This document shows, piece by piece, positions 16,781-26,200 of a stretch of 54,076 nt of DNA. The DNA is taken from the NCBI RefSeq assembly GCF_002159835.1, contig NZ_NFJL01000024.1:1-54076 (forward strand), in the 5' to 3' direction. Each line of letters opens with the position of its first letter. The first letter of the stretch is position 1. The notes below the pieces were generated by a model. The model was not told where the DNA came from, ran no database searches, and worked only from the letters and a program-made list of their open reading frames with translations. The position numbers and the translations under genes are program-made. Source of the DNA: Blautia sp. An249 (GTDB lineage Bacteria; Bacillota; Clostridia; Lachnospirales; Lachnospiraceae).

Positions 16781-16984
16781 TTACGGAGTCATTGATCCGC
16801 CGCTGCCACTACCTCCGATGTTAATACCATCGATTAAGTTCTTTGCGTCATTAACCTTTCCCTCCGCTGAGCTTACAACTCCCTGGATCGCAATAGCCAA
16901 TACCGCAACAATGGCGATGACCAGCGCAAACTGGATCAGTTCTGCACCTTCTTCGTCAAACAAAAAACGTTTCCAATATGCCAT
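16781..16984 (-). CDS. flp: Flp-type major pilin
   Basis: A 67-residue type IVb pilin. The leader MAYWKRFLFDEEG ends in Gly13, the predicted prepilin cleavage point; the mature chain starts AELIQFALVIAIVAVLAIA, one long hydrophobic helix, and ends in a Gly/Ser-rich tail (GSGSGGSMTP). The usual Glu-Tyr at positions 5-6 of mature Flp is Gln-Phe here. It is a strongly translated gene (AAAGGAGG) that opens its own operon, as expected for the abundant subunit. Confidence 0.9.
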   Translation of the reverse strand: MAYWKRFLFDEEGAELIQFALVIAIVAVLAIAIQGVVSSAEGKVNDAKNLIDGINIGGSGSGGSMTP

Positions 16985-17027
16985 AGCATGTTCCTCCTTT
17001 CAAAATCATTGATTGTTTTTGACATTT

Positions 17028-17046
17028 TAAATATGAAAGATATTGA
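17028..17046 (-). promoter_or_regulatory. CATATT box upstream of the Flp pilin operon
   Basis: Minus strand reads TCAATATCTTTCATATTTA, 46 bases before the pilin ATG and directly after the stop of TadC, so pilin transcription is separate from the assembly genes. The copy contains the inverted repeat AATAT-N5-ATATT. Confidence 0.7.
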
Positions 17047-17048
17047 AA

Positions 17049-17900
17049 TCACATTGAATTAATCTGCATCATAATGGGAATCAGCATGATAATCAGTAAA
17101 GGCAGGATTTTGAAAACCATTACCGGCAGCAAAACTGTATTTGATAATTTTGCAGCCCGCTCTTTTGCCTCCAATAGATTGGACTGCTTGATTTCCATGG
17201 ACTTACGTCCAACGATTTCAGAAATCGGGATTCCCTTCTCATATCCTGCTACCAGAGCCAGAACAAAATCTGAAAAAACACCAACATCGTAACGAAGAGC
17301 GACTTCTTCCAACGCCCTCTGCCAGCTTTTTGCCCCGATTTCCGTTTCAGCCATTACCATTAACAGCTCTTCAGAGACTATACAGGGGATTTCTTTCGCA
17401 GTAGTTTTAATTGCAGATTCCACTGGAATACCAATCTGAGCAGCAGTTGCAAACAGATCAATAAATCTGGGTAATTCATTTGCCATACGTTTCCTTTTTT
17501 CTTTGGCTCTGCCACCAATCTGTTGCTCCTGGTACGGACCCATACAGAAAAAGATTCCTACACCGATGACAGCAACCACAATGTTCCTAAAAAACACCGC
17601 AAAACAGAGCGACAGACCGAAAGCCATAATACCGGTCATCCTCATTCCTGCTTCTCTTCTCCATCTCGGATCAATTCTCAGAACCCGGCAGTTTTTGATA
17701 TATTTGTCCTGGGACATTCCCAATTTTCTCGCTATTTCCCTGGGATCTTTCTTCAGGAAAAAAGCGTCATAGATTTTTTCATAGAAATTACTGAAAATCC
17801 ACTCTTCATCTGTCTGTCGCCCCATTTTTCTTGACGCATTTCCCAGAAATGCAATTGTAAAAAGAAATACGGAAGCCCCGACACTTGCTACTACCCACAT
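17049..17900 (-). CDS. tadC: TadC-type inner-membrane platform protein
   Basis: A 283-residue type II secretion F-domain protein: one N-terminal helix, a basic cytoplasmic region with GMSQDKYIKN, a membrane pair at about residues 95-125, the T2SF domain (LPRFIDLFATAAQIGIPVES) and a C-terminal hydrophobic pair ending in PLLIIMLIPIMMQINSM. With TadB it forms the platform through which TadA drives pilus assembly. I prefer ATG 17900 (MWVVASVG), with AGGAGG seven bases upstream and the TadB stop at 17902 directly in front. Confidence 0.9.
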   Translation of the reverse strand: MWVVASVGASVFLFTIAFLGNASRKMGRQTDEEWIFSNFYEKIYDAFFLKKDPREIARKLGMSQDKYIKNCRVLRIDPRWRREAGMRMTGIMAFGLSLCFAVFFRNIVVAVIGVGIFFCMGPYQEQQIGGRAKEKRKRMANELPRFIDLFATAAQIGIPVESAIKTTAKEIPCIVSEELLMVMAETEIGAKSWQRALEEVALRYDVGVFSDFVLALVAGYEKGIPISEIVGRKSMEIKQSNLLEAKERAAKLSNTVLLPVMVFKILPLLIIMLIPIMMQINSM

Positions 17901-17901
17901 C

Positions 17902-18780
17902 CTAAAGCCCTCCTGTTCCACGCCTGACTACTTTTCGTATTACAACCGATCCGACCATCGTAAACGCCAGAATACCGGCAAATACAGCTGTCATTGTCGG
18001 CGTCTGAAAAAAGGTTTCGATATATTGCGGTGAGCCGGCAAATAACCCTGCTATGATCAACAGCGGCATGACATCCATCGTCCATATTGTGATATTGGTA
18101 TCTGCAAACAGACTTTTTATTTCCCTCCTGAGCAAGATTCTGCTGCTGATATTACGCGCTACTGTTTCCACAACCTTTGCCTCACTTCCTCCCAGTGTGT
18201 TTTGCAGTGTCAGAGAAAGCGCTACATCCATAGCATCCTCACTTTGAAGCGTGTCTGCCGCTCTCATAAATGCCTCTTTTACACCAAGTCCAACTGTCAG
18301 GTCCGCATCAATCTGCCGGAAGCTCTCTTTGATTGTGTTATGGATAAAAGGGCTTTTACAAATATCCGACACAGATTGCTGTATTGTGAGACCGGATCTA
18401 AGAGAGGCTGCCATCTGCTGTAATGCCTGCGCATAGCGGTTCTCAAACTGTTTCCGTTTTCGCTCGCTTTGCAGCCTTAACGCCAACTCCGGCAATACCA
18501 GCCCGATCACACCAAGACCGAATGCAATCCCTGCCGATTTGACAAACAGATAGAGTGCCAGCATCATTCCCGTATATCCCAACAAGCCAAGTGCAAAATA
18601 TGTTTTGACTGTAAAGGGGGTTCCATAGCTTTTTAGATGCGCTTCTAAAAACTGCCTTCTTTCTCTATCTGGTTTTTGGCGCTTCGGCAGACTTCTCTGC
18701 GATTTTATGTGCATAATCATGGCTGCTGCAAAACAAAATATAGCCCCGTAGACCGGCACGACCAATAAACTAAGCCTCAT
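17902..18780 (-). CDS. tadB: TadB-type inner-membrane platform protein
   Basis: A 292-residue T2SF-domain protein with an N-terminal membrane helix, a hydrophobic pair at about residues 60-105, the domain core (QMAASLRSGLTIQQSVSDIC) and a C-terminal hydrophobic pair. Paired with TadC as the two-subunit platform of Tad pili. Start at ATG 18780 with AGGAGG five bases upstream, ten bases after the TadA stop. Confidence 0.9.
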   Translation of the reverse strand: MRLSLLVVPVYGAIFCFAAAMIMHIKSQRSLPKRQKPDRERRQFLEAHLKSYGTPFTVKTYFALGLLGYTGMMLALYLFVKSAGIAFGLGVIGLVLPELALRLQSERKRKQFENRYAQALQQMAASLRSGLTIQQSVSDICKSPFIHNTIKESFRQIDADLTVGLGVKEAFMRAADTLQSEDAMDVALSLTLQNTLGGSEAKVVETVARNISSRILLRREIKSLFADTNITIWTMDVMPLLIIAGLFAGSPQYIETFFQTPTMTAVFAGILAFTMVGSVVIRKVVRRGTGGL

Positions 18781-18789
18781 AGACACCTC

Positions 18790-20118
18790 CTACATTCTGT
18801 TGAAAATTGACTCATCTACAGTAACCTTGTTGTTTTTCATCTTTTCCAGCAGTTTTTTCGGTATGTATCCTGTCGCCTGGAACTTTCCATCCCGATATAC
18901 AAAAATATCCTGCAGCTTTAACCGGCGCTGCTCCAGGCCCGCCACATGGGTAATATGCGTGATCTTTCTGGTTCCATCCACCATACGGGAAACATGTACA
19001 ATCAGATCCAATGCTTCTGATAACTGGATCGCCTGGGCTTCCGGTGTAAATGCACTGTCTCCATACATGGAATACAGTATGGGCATTCGCGCATTGATCA
19101 GATTTGTTGGTGAATTGGCATGGACCGTAGAAAGGCTCCCCTCATGCCCGGTAGACATGGCGCTGACCATATCCACAATCGTTTCATCACGGATTTCCCC
19201 AACGATAATCCGATCAGGTCTCATACGAAGCGCATTTTTTACCAACGCTCGTACAGATACTGACATAATACCCAGCTCAGCAGATGCGATTCTTGCTTCC
19301 AACCGCCTGATATTACTGCGGTTATGCTTCAGCTCACAGCTGTCTTCAATCGTTACCACCAGCTCATTTTCCGGAATTCCAAGCAAAAGCATATTTAATA
19401 ATGTAGTTTTTCCGCTGCCAGTTCCCCCTGAGACGATAGTGCTGGCTTTCCCCTCTACAGCCTTCATTAAAAAATACAGCATTTTTTCGTCCAGGCTATG
19501 GAACGCAAGATAGTCCTCCCCCGTATATGCTTTTTCCGGGAAGCGTCGTATCGTAAGTGTGGCTCCGTCTGGCGATATGGGCGGAATCGTACTGTTTACA
19601 CGGGAGCCGTCTTTTAATCTTGCGTCAACCAATGGCGTGTGCAGATTAATTTGTCTCCCAACCGGCTGGATAATCCGGTTTATAACTGTCATCAGGTGCT
19701 CTTCACTTACAAATTCAGCGTCTGTCTGCTCCACAAGACCATTCCGTTCAATCGAAATATGGTTAAATCGCTGAACAATAATCTCTGTGATTTCCGGATC
19801 ATGTAAAAAGGAATCAATCGGACCAAGCCCTATAATGCTGGACAATACGACTTTCTCAATTCGAGCTTTTACCGTATAGTCGTTTACCGGAATCTTAAAA
19901 ATCTCCCCTTTTACATATTCTCGGATTTTTTTCTGTACATCCTCTGACAACCCCGACTTAGAGATTTCTTCTTTGAACTGTTCTGATACCGTCTGGATTA
20001 CCTGATCTGCCATCTCCTGCTCCGTTGCAGTCGGATGAACAGCTACGCTTTCAACACTTCGGGCCGCGCGATTCTTTTTCTCTACATCCTTTCGGATTCT
20101 CTCTGTTAACAATGACAT
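18790..20118 (-). CDS. tadA: TadA/CpaF pilus assembly ATPase
   Basis: A 442-residue type II/IV secretion ATPase of the CpaF group. Walker A is GGTGSGKTT at 231-239; Asp-box and Walker B regions follow (VTIEDSCELKH, PDRIIVGEIRDE), and the STGHEGSLSTVHA His-box is intact. The N-terminal domain has the DPEITEIIVQ segment typical of CpaF. It powers Flp pilus extension, acting with TadB and TadC encoded immediately downstream. Its start abuts the TadZ stop with AAAGGAGC upstream. Confidence 0.95.
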   Translation of the reverse strand: MSLLTERIRKDVEKKNRAARSVESVAVHPTATEQEMADQVIQTVSEQFKEEISKSGLSEDVQKKIREYVKGEIFKIPVNDYTVKARIEKVVLSSIIGLGPIDSFLHDPEITEIIVQRFNHISIERNGLVEQTDAEFVSEEHLMTVINRIIQPVGRQINLHTPLVDARLKDGSRVNSTIPPISPDGATLTIRRFPEKAYTGEDYLAFHSLDEKMLYFLMKAVEGKASTIVSGGTGSGKTTLLNMLLLGIPENELVVTIEDSCELKHNRSNIRRLEARIASAELGIMSVSVRALVKNALRMRPDRIIVGEIRDETIVDMVSAMSTGHEGSLSTVHANSPTNLINARMPILYSMYGDSAFTPEAQAIQLSEALDLIVHVSRMVDGTRKITHITHVAGLEQRRLKLQDIFVYRDGKFQATGYIPKKLLEKMKNNKVTVDESIFNRM

Positions 20119-21585
20119 CTATCTTGCTCCTTTCTTCGGGAATAATTTCTGCCACAGAGTCTTTTTTGGCTCCTCCGGCTGTAGAATTTCCTCTGTTTCA
20201 CTCAGTTGCTTCACCACATTCCGAAGCTGCTTTGTCATATCATGAGCAGCTGAAAAGACAACCGGACTGCCATAGTTGTTTTTCCGAACAACCAGCGGAT
20301 CATGCTTAATCTTTGCCCAGCATGGATAAGCAAAACTCTCTTCCAACTCCGAAACAGCGATCCCGGTAGCCTTTGCCGACATGATATTATTGATGACCAA
20401 ACGAAGTTTGCGCATATCAAAATGTACAGACTCCAGTGTATACAACATCATGTCCAGACAATGGGCACATGAGATGTCCTGTGTTACAATAAGCAGCACA
20501 TAATCCGCCAATTCCATTGCCAGAAGTGTCGTATCCTTCAGGTCATTTCCCGTATCATAGAGAACAAAATCAAATCCACCGTAATCCTTCAAATTACGCA
20601 TGATTACCTCCAGCTCCTCGGAACTGATATCCAGGCTTTCTGTATGTTTCTGCGGTGCCGGGAGCACATATAGCTGTGTATCCTCTTTCTGTTGAAGAAA
20701 GGCACGGATTTCATCTTTCTGATAACAGATTTCCTGCAGTTCTTCTCCATTCTTGACACGCAGCCTGATATCTTTTATCCATGTAACGATATTGACACCA
20801 TTCATATCACAATCCAAAGAAGTACATACATCACCAAAACTGGTATCAAAATCCACAAGGCAGGTCTGGAATCTCCCCCGTCCATAACTGGTGAGTGCAA
20901 GACAGCAGGATAACTGAGTAGCGATTGTCGTTTTCCCCACGCCTCCCTTTGTTGAGGCAATGGCCACAACTACAGCTTGCTCCCGATAGCGTGTTGTTTC
21001 TTCTTTTGCAGACAGCAATTCTGTCTCTTTCCTTACCCGCTCATCTCTAAGGCTTAAAATAGTCTCCACTCTGCTTCTTTCGCCTTCTCCGCTGCCTTCC
21101 GTCTGTTTATACGTCTTTCCTGTATGTATAGACTCTTTCCATGCGGAAAAATCATTTCCGGTCTCAGTATCCATCTCCCTGAACTCCGCAGACTTGCCAG
21201 ATGCCTCCTCGGGCAGATCATCTCCTGGATTTTCATCTGCTCTTCCGTCCGGCATTCCTACGAGCATACTCAGAAGCTGAGACGAACTATTAATCTTCCC
21301 TAAGAAGGGAATATTTCTCTCCTCAAATTTCTCGCGTCCTGCCGCTGTAATACTGTAGCCAAAGACATGGGAAGTTTTGTTCTGCTTTACAAAATCACCG
21401 GGCAGCGATTCCAGCATATTCTCACAGACAATCAGGAATTGATCCGGAGAGGCCTTACCTCTCTCCCGATATCCTGCTGGATCTGTAATTTCCGTAATCG
21501 TGCAGTCCTGTTCATCCAGCAGAGCACGCATTTTTACATCATGGATAAAGTCCGCTCGTTTATCACAAATGACATAGTGTTTCAT
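20119..21585 (-). CDS. tadZ: TadZ/CpaE-like ParA-family ATPase
   Basis: A 488-residue protein with an N-terminal receiver-like domain (residues about 1-110), a polar linker, and a MinD/ParA ATPase domain with the deviant Walker motif KGGVGKTT at 213-220 and VDFDTSFGDV. TadZ proteins place the pilus machine at a cell pole. The C-terminal tail is Lys-rich (KKTLWQKLFPKKGAR), which could bind the membrane. GAGGTG upstream of the ATG; ten bases after the CpaB stop. Confidence 0.85.
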   Translation of the reverse strand: MKHYVICDKRADFIHDVKMRALLDEQDCTITEITDPAGYRERGKASPDQFLIVCENMLESLPGDFVKQNKTSHVFGYSITAAGREKFEERNIPFLGKINSSSQLLSMLVGMPDGRADENPGDDLPEEASGKSAEFREMDTETGNDFSAWKESIHTGKTYKQTEGSGEGERSRVETILSLRDERVRKETELLSAKEETTRYREQAVVVAIASTKGGVGKTTIATQLSCCLALTSYGRGRFQTCLVDFDTSFGDVCTSLDCDMNGVNIVTWIKDIRLRVKNGEELQEICYQKDEIRAFLQQKEDTQLYVLPAPQKHTESLDISSEELEVIMRNLKDYGGFDFVLYDTGNDLKDTTLLAMELADYVLLIVTQDISCAHCLDMMLYTLESVHFDMRKLRLVINNIMSAKATGIAVSELEESFAYPCWAKIKHDPLVVRKNNYGSPVVFSAAHDMTKQLRNVVKQLSETEEILQPEEPKKTLWQKLFPKKGAR

Positions 21586-21594
21586 TTTTTCACC

Positions 21595-22401
21595 TCATTC
21601 CCCCGCTGTCTGGTCTGCAGTTTTTTCTTCGGCTGCCGGCTGGTCTGCAGTTTGCGTTTCATTCTCTGGTTCAGCCGGAATTTCCACGGAATTCTCTGAC
21701 GCTGTTTCCGCACCTACAATAAATCCGCCAGCATCATAAGATGGCTGATCCTCGATGGTGTACTGATACCCCTGCCCATTTACCAGACCGAAAGTAATCT
21801 CTCCATAACTCATGGCATGTACCAATTTCAAGGACTGCTCATGGTCTACCTCCAGCGTTACACCGGAGAGGACACCGTCTACCTTTGGTGCCGTCAGAAC
21901 ACGGATATTCTGCAGGATCAATGATGTCTGTCCATTTTCGTAGCTGGCATACACATTCACATAAGCACCGCTCTCTAACTCGTTTGTCACAGCAGAAAGA
22001 TAGTTGCTTGGAACAGTAATCGCTATTGAACTGGGCTTCATCGCCATCTCTACCTTGCTCCCGCCATATCCGGTCAGCATACTCTTCATCAATGCGGTTC
22101 CCCTGGCTACGTCATAGCGCAGCACGCCAGCATTCTGCAACACTTCCGAATATTCTTCTGCCGTCACATACTGTTCACTGATGTCTGCCGCTTCTCCCAT
22201 CTCTATGATGGTCGCATCTACTTCGATAGGCATCAGCTGCTCTTTTGTTACCTGTGTTCCCGCCGTATAATCCTCCCGAAAGACATATACCGTCCCACGC
22301 TGCGGTGCCAGAAACATATAAATCCCAGCTGCCGAGATGATACAGAGCGCAACTGCTGCTGCAAGTACCCAGAGAATCCTTTTGTTGGTTGTAATCTTCA
22401 T
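21595..22401 (-). CDS. cpaB: CpaB/RcpC-type pilus assembly protein
   Basis: A 268-residue protein with one N-terminal membrane helix (residues about 9-30), a SAF-type domain starting near residue 38 (FREDYTAGTQVTKEQLMPIE), a beta-rich RcpC domain to about 225, and a Glu/Gln-rich tail with repeated DQ-T-A units. In diderms it works beside the secretin; this locus has no secretin, as expected for a monoderm. It opens the assembly operon cpaB-tadZ-tadA-tadB-tadC. Confidence 0.8.
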   Translation of the reverse strand: MKITTNKRILWVLAAAVALCIISAAGIYMFLAPQRGTVYVFREDYTAGTQVTKEQLMPIEVDATIIEMGEAADISEQYVTAEEYSEVLQNAGVLRYDVARGTALMKSMLTGYGGSKVEMAMKPSSIAITVPSNYLSAVTNELESGAYVNVYASYENGQTSLILQNIRVLTAPKVDGVLSGVTLEVDHEQSLKLVHAMSYGEITFGLVNGQGYQYTIEDQPSYDAGGFIVGAETASENSVEIPAEPENETQTADQPAAEEKTADQTAGE

Positions 22402-22437
22402 AAATATTCGTAATCTCCTTTCATTTTTGTTTCCACT

Positions 22438-22456
22438 TTAAATATGAAAGAAGTTC
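22438..22456 (-). promoter_or_regulatory. CATATT box upstream of the Tad assembly operon
   Basis: Minus strand reads GAACTTCTTTCATATTTAA, 40 bases before the cpaB start. Confidence 0.65.
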
Positions 22457-22484
22457 TTTCATTTTCCATTCCACCCCTCTACGG

Positions 22485-22518
22485 AAAATAGGCAGAATCT
22501 CAAGGATCTGCCTATTTT
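22485..22518 (-). terminator. terminator after the sortase gene
   Basis: Perfect 12-bp stem AAAATAGGCAGA/TCTGCCTATTTT with a 10-base loop, just after the sortase stop at 22523; the stem ends in TTTT on the minus strand. Confidence 0.85.
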
Positions 22519-22522
22519 GCAT

Positions 22523-23284
22523 TTATGGTTCTCGAACCGCGACGATAATCAGCCGGGCCTCCCGCCAGTCATATGCGCAGGTTATCAATGTCAGAACCTG
22601 CGGCTCTTCTTCTGTCAATTCTTCAATCTCATACAGGCTCATCTGGCGGGCCTTTTGGATATAGTCGTCAAGAGTATGATCCTCACTGAAATTCACCTGT
22701 TGAAATGGAAACATATCCACATCAGCTTTCAGGACAGCCATAATCCGGAAAACCTCCATTCCCTCCAGTGTCTGCAGGAAAATCCGGGAGTGCGAGCGTT
22801 CATAGTCAGCGTCCAAGTATAAATCCAGATTGCCAAACTGAACGCCGGAATTCATATTGTGGCCATAAATGATCAAGTTTTCTCCTTCTGGAACTTTGCA
22901 GTTCCATTGAAAAAACAAGCTTCCGTTAATGTCCCACTCTTTTTTGTAATTTCTCCGCAAGTAATATTGAGGATCTTTCTCTGTACTTTGCATAACCGGA
23001 TAATCAATCATTGTATCCGGTATCGTAATCCACGCCTGAATGTCCGGATAATCTTTCTTTAACGCGTCGAGATCCACAAGCGCGACATCTTCCGGCAGTT
23101 CCTCCGCCTTCTCTCCCTGATCCTCAGTATCTTGCTCCTCGTCCAGAAATGTATGCTTTAATTCTCTTGTCTCGCTTTGATTCTGCAGACGGTCCAATAG
23201 TAGTTGTTTGCACAGGATTCCTGCACTAATACAAAATATCAGTGCAAGAACTACCTGTAAAATTTTCAACACCTTATTCCGCAT
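22523..23284 (-). CDS. class B sortase
   Basis: A 253-residue membrane-anchored transpeptidase. Residues about 8-30 are a signal anchor. The catalytic set is visible: His142 in IIYGHNMNSG, Cys236 in LTLITCAYDW and Arg244 eight residues later, with the YPVMQS and YYLRRNY blocks of class B enzymes. The start ATG 23284 overlaps the end of the adhesin gene (ATGCGGAATAA), so both are produced together and the sortase is probably dedicated to that adhesin. Readings starting further upstream lie inside the adhesin gene and have no ribosome binding site. Confidence 0.9.
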   Translation of the reverse strand: MRNKVLKILQVVLALIFCISAGILCKQLLLDRLQNQSETRELKHTFLDEEQDTEDQGEKAEELPEDVALVDLDALKKDYPDIQAWITIPDTMIDYPVMQSTEKDPQYYLRRNYKKEWDINGSLFFQWNCKVPEGENLIIYGHNMNSGVQFGNLDLYLDADYERSHSRIFLQTLEGMEVFRIMAVLKADVDMFPFQQVNFSEDHTLDDYIQKARQMSLYEIEELTEEEPQVLTLITCAYDWREARLIIVAVREP

Positions 23285-26200
23285 GGTCTTTTCTGCTCTT
23301 TTTTCTGCTGAGCGCAATGATAACGATTCCCAGTACAGATGCACCGCAAACACCTGCCAGTGCTAACGGAAGCAGTGGATTGTCGCCTGTCTTTGGTACA
23401 GCCGGTGTTCTGGCGTCTTTCATCTCAACCTTCTGGACTTCCATGGTATCTTCAACGACAAATGTAACCTCTTCTGCAATTTCATATCCATCCGGTGCTG
23501 CAGTTTCTTTCAGGATTAACTCTTCACCGACGGGAAGACGTTCAATCCGGTGAGGCTCTCCGTTCGTTACCCATTCTTCCAGCACATTTCCATCTTTATC
23601 GAGAATCTGAAGAGTAGCCCCCTCCAGTTCCTCCCCGGTTGTCAGATCCGTTTTAGAAATATCGACTTTCGAGATGTCATCCTCCATCTTTACTTTTTCA
23701 ATGCTTCCATCTTCCTTTACGGAAAACTTAACTTCCTCTGCTGTCACATAGCCATCCGCATACGGAGCGGTCTCCTCGCGTAAAATGTAGTCTCCTTCCG
23801 GAAGTGCATATTCGATGTGTTCCGCCTCATCCGCCTTAGTCGTCCATTCCCTTACAACTTCGCCGTCTTTATCAATAATCTGAAGATGGGCGCCGTCTAT
23901 CGGATCACCAGTCACGATATCTGTTTTCTGGAAATGTGTTTCTGTTGGCTGGTTTTCAATCTCCTTTTCAAGAGTAATCACCTCTTCATTCTGGTCTGCG
24001 TAATCCGCATTTATCTCCCAGATTTCTTCACATGGCAGATATCCCGGCGCTGCCTGTTCCTCTTTGACATAGTATTTTCCATGCCAGAGATCACTCTCAA
24101 ATGCTGCCCTGCCATCTTCTCCGGAGACTGCCTGCTCGATAAGAGTATCTTTTTCAATTATGACTTCACCCTTGCTGTTCTCAATATCTTCTCCTGCATA
24201 CAGTCCAAATACAGCTCCTGCAACAGACTCTTTCGACACAGCATCTTTCTTGAGCACGGAAATATCAATTTTCTGGCGTTCGTTTTTGTATTCCACATTC
24301 TCATAGACAACTGCGACTGTATCATTTTCTGCTGTCAGTGTGAATTCTTTCTGCTCCGGATTAAGAACAAAATGCTCGCCCGCTGTTGTCTCTTTCAGAT
24401 AGTAGCTTCCAAGCGGAAGGTTATTGACCTTTGCGATCCCCTCTTCGTCTGTTATCAGAGTTGTTACAAGATCATCCTTTTCGTACCGGATGATACGGTC
24501 GCCGTTTTCATCAACTGCATTATCAGGGGAATAAATGGTATCTTTTGCGTATAATTCAAAAGCTGCACCTTCGACACCCATCTCCTCATACACAAAATCC
24601 TTGAATACTCCGGTATCCTCAGATTCTGTACCTGTCACCGCGTCTTTAATTCCTCTAAAGAACCCAGCCGCTTTCTCAAGAAGAGATTCCCCTTTGACTT
24701 CCGTCAGCTGTTCTCCAACCTTTTTGAGTGTCAGGCTGCCTACCTGCTCGTCATTGTATTGAACAACCTCGACAATATAAGCTCCTGTATCCGGATCAAT
24801 CTGATGTGGCGTATCTGAATTGATTACCAGTTCAATTGCCTGCGCAGCATCCTTTTCATAGGTTCCGGAACCTGTAATCTCCAGCTTGGATACTTCTTCG
24901 CCATCATGGGTCAGACTTTCTTCATACCCCTGCCTTACATAAGAATCCGGTGCTTTGATTTCTTCAATGCGGTAATGTCCTGCTTTCAAAGGTTGCGGCA
25001 GTACAAGATATCCTTCATCATTTGTAGAAAACTCGGAAATTTTAGTTTTCTCCGGATAATTAATCACCTGCTCAACATATTCCTCTTTTTCGCAGTCCCA
25101 TACTTTATAGGTTGCGGATTTTTCTAATACCGGCCGGTTGGTCTGCGCATCCTTTTTAATAATCTTCAGCAGGAATTCAAACGGACGGTCATCAAAGACT
25201 CTCCACTGCTGAGGCTCCCTGTCATCGTGATCCACCGTAACCACAAACGGATTTACCTGTTTCAGATTTTCCGGAGTTTTGGTTTCTACGCACACATATT
25301 GTCCATACGGCAGTTCCACGCTCTTTGCGTATCCCTTTTCATCTGTGATAAGTACCGGTACTTCCAATTTTTCACCGTCTTCATAATATGTTGCTACCTT
25401 CTCATCCGTAAAATCATATGCAATAAAATCTTCTGCGGTATAGCTGACGCCATTAGAAGGCTTGAGGCTGCCGTCTTTCACTTCTGACAGTTCACTGATC
25501 AAATAAACCGTAAACTCAGCACCTTTTACCAGATCTACTTCCGTCTGCTCTCCATCCTCGCTTATTTTGATGATCTGGAATGCCTGACGCATTACTTTTT
25601 CATATACAGTCAGTTCTTTCAATACAATTTCTTTTTCCTGACCTTCATAGGTTAATGTAGCGTCATATTCTGTCTTATCAAGCTGATATCCCGTTGGCGC
25701 TGTAATTTCTTTTACATACATGGCTCCCAGATACACATCCGAGAAAACAATTTCTCCGCTTTCCCCGAATGTCTTCTGCTGGATTAAACTGCCCTTTTTG
25801 TGAAGCACGCCCGTTCCATCCGGTTTCTGTATATCTTCTTTTGCATATAAGCCGTATACAGCACCTTTCAGATCTGCATCTCCCTGGCTGACAAATCCCT
25901 GTGTATCAACATCCTCCTTATTCACTGTAATCTTGCCCTTAACCGGTTTGTCCTCTGCTTCTACCTTTACGGTTGCACCAGCAGTAACTTTTACCGGATA
26001 TACCGTCTTATTAATGGCATAGTTTACAGGTGCTTTAATTTCTTTCACATACACCGTTTTCAAGCCGGCGTCAAAATAATCGCTGTAAATTGTTCCGTCC
26101 TCGCCAGTTGCAGAAATCTGCGTTACCAGATCCGTGCATGCACTATCTTTATAGACACCATAAACTGCCCCGTCTAACGGATTCTTTGTTTCCGCATCTT

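Noticed and set aside
11313..17046. CATATT box as a sporulation sigma (E, G or K) promoter
   Set aside because: The -10 resemblance (CATA) is real, but no matching -35 element occurs 14-16 bases upstream in the copies I examined, and the conserved bases adjoin the core instead.
23817..24554. Long plus-strand reading frame inside the adhesin gene
   Set aside because: It is antisense to repeated Cna-B-type domains and has the Phe/Ile/Cys-rich look of a shadow frame; no start signal.
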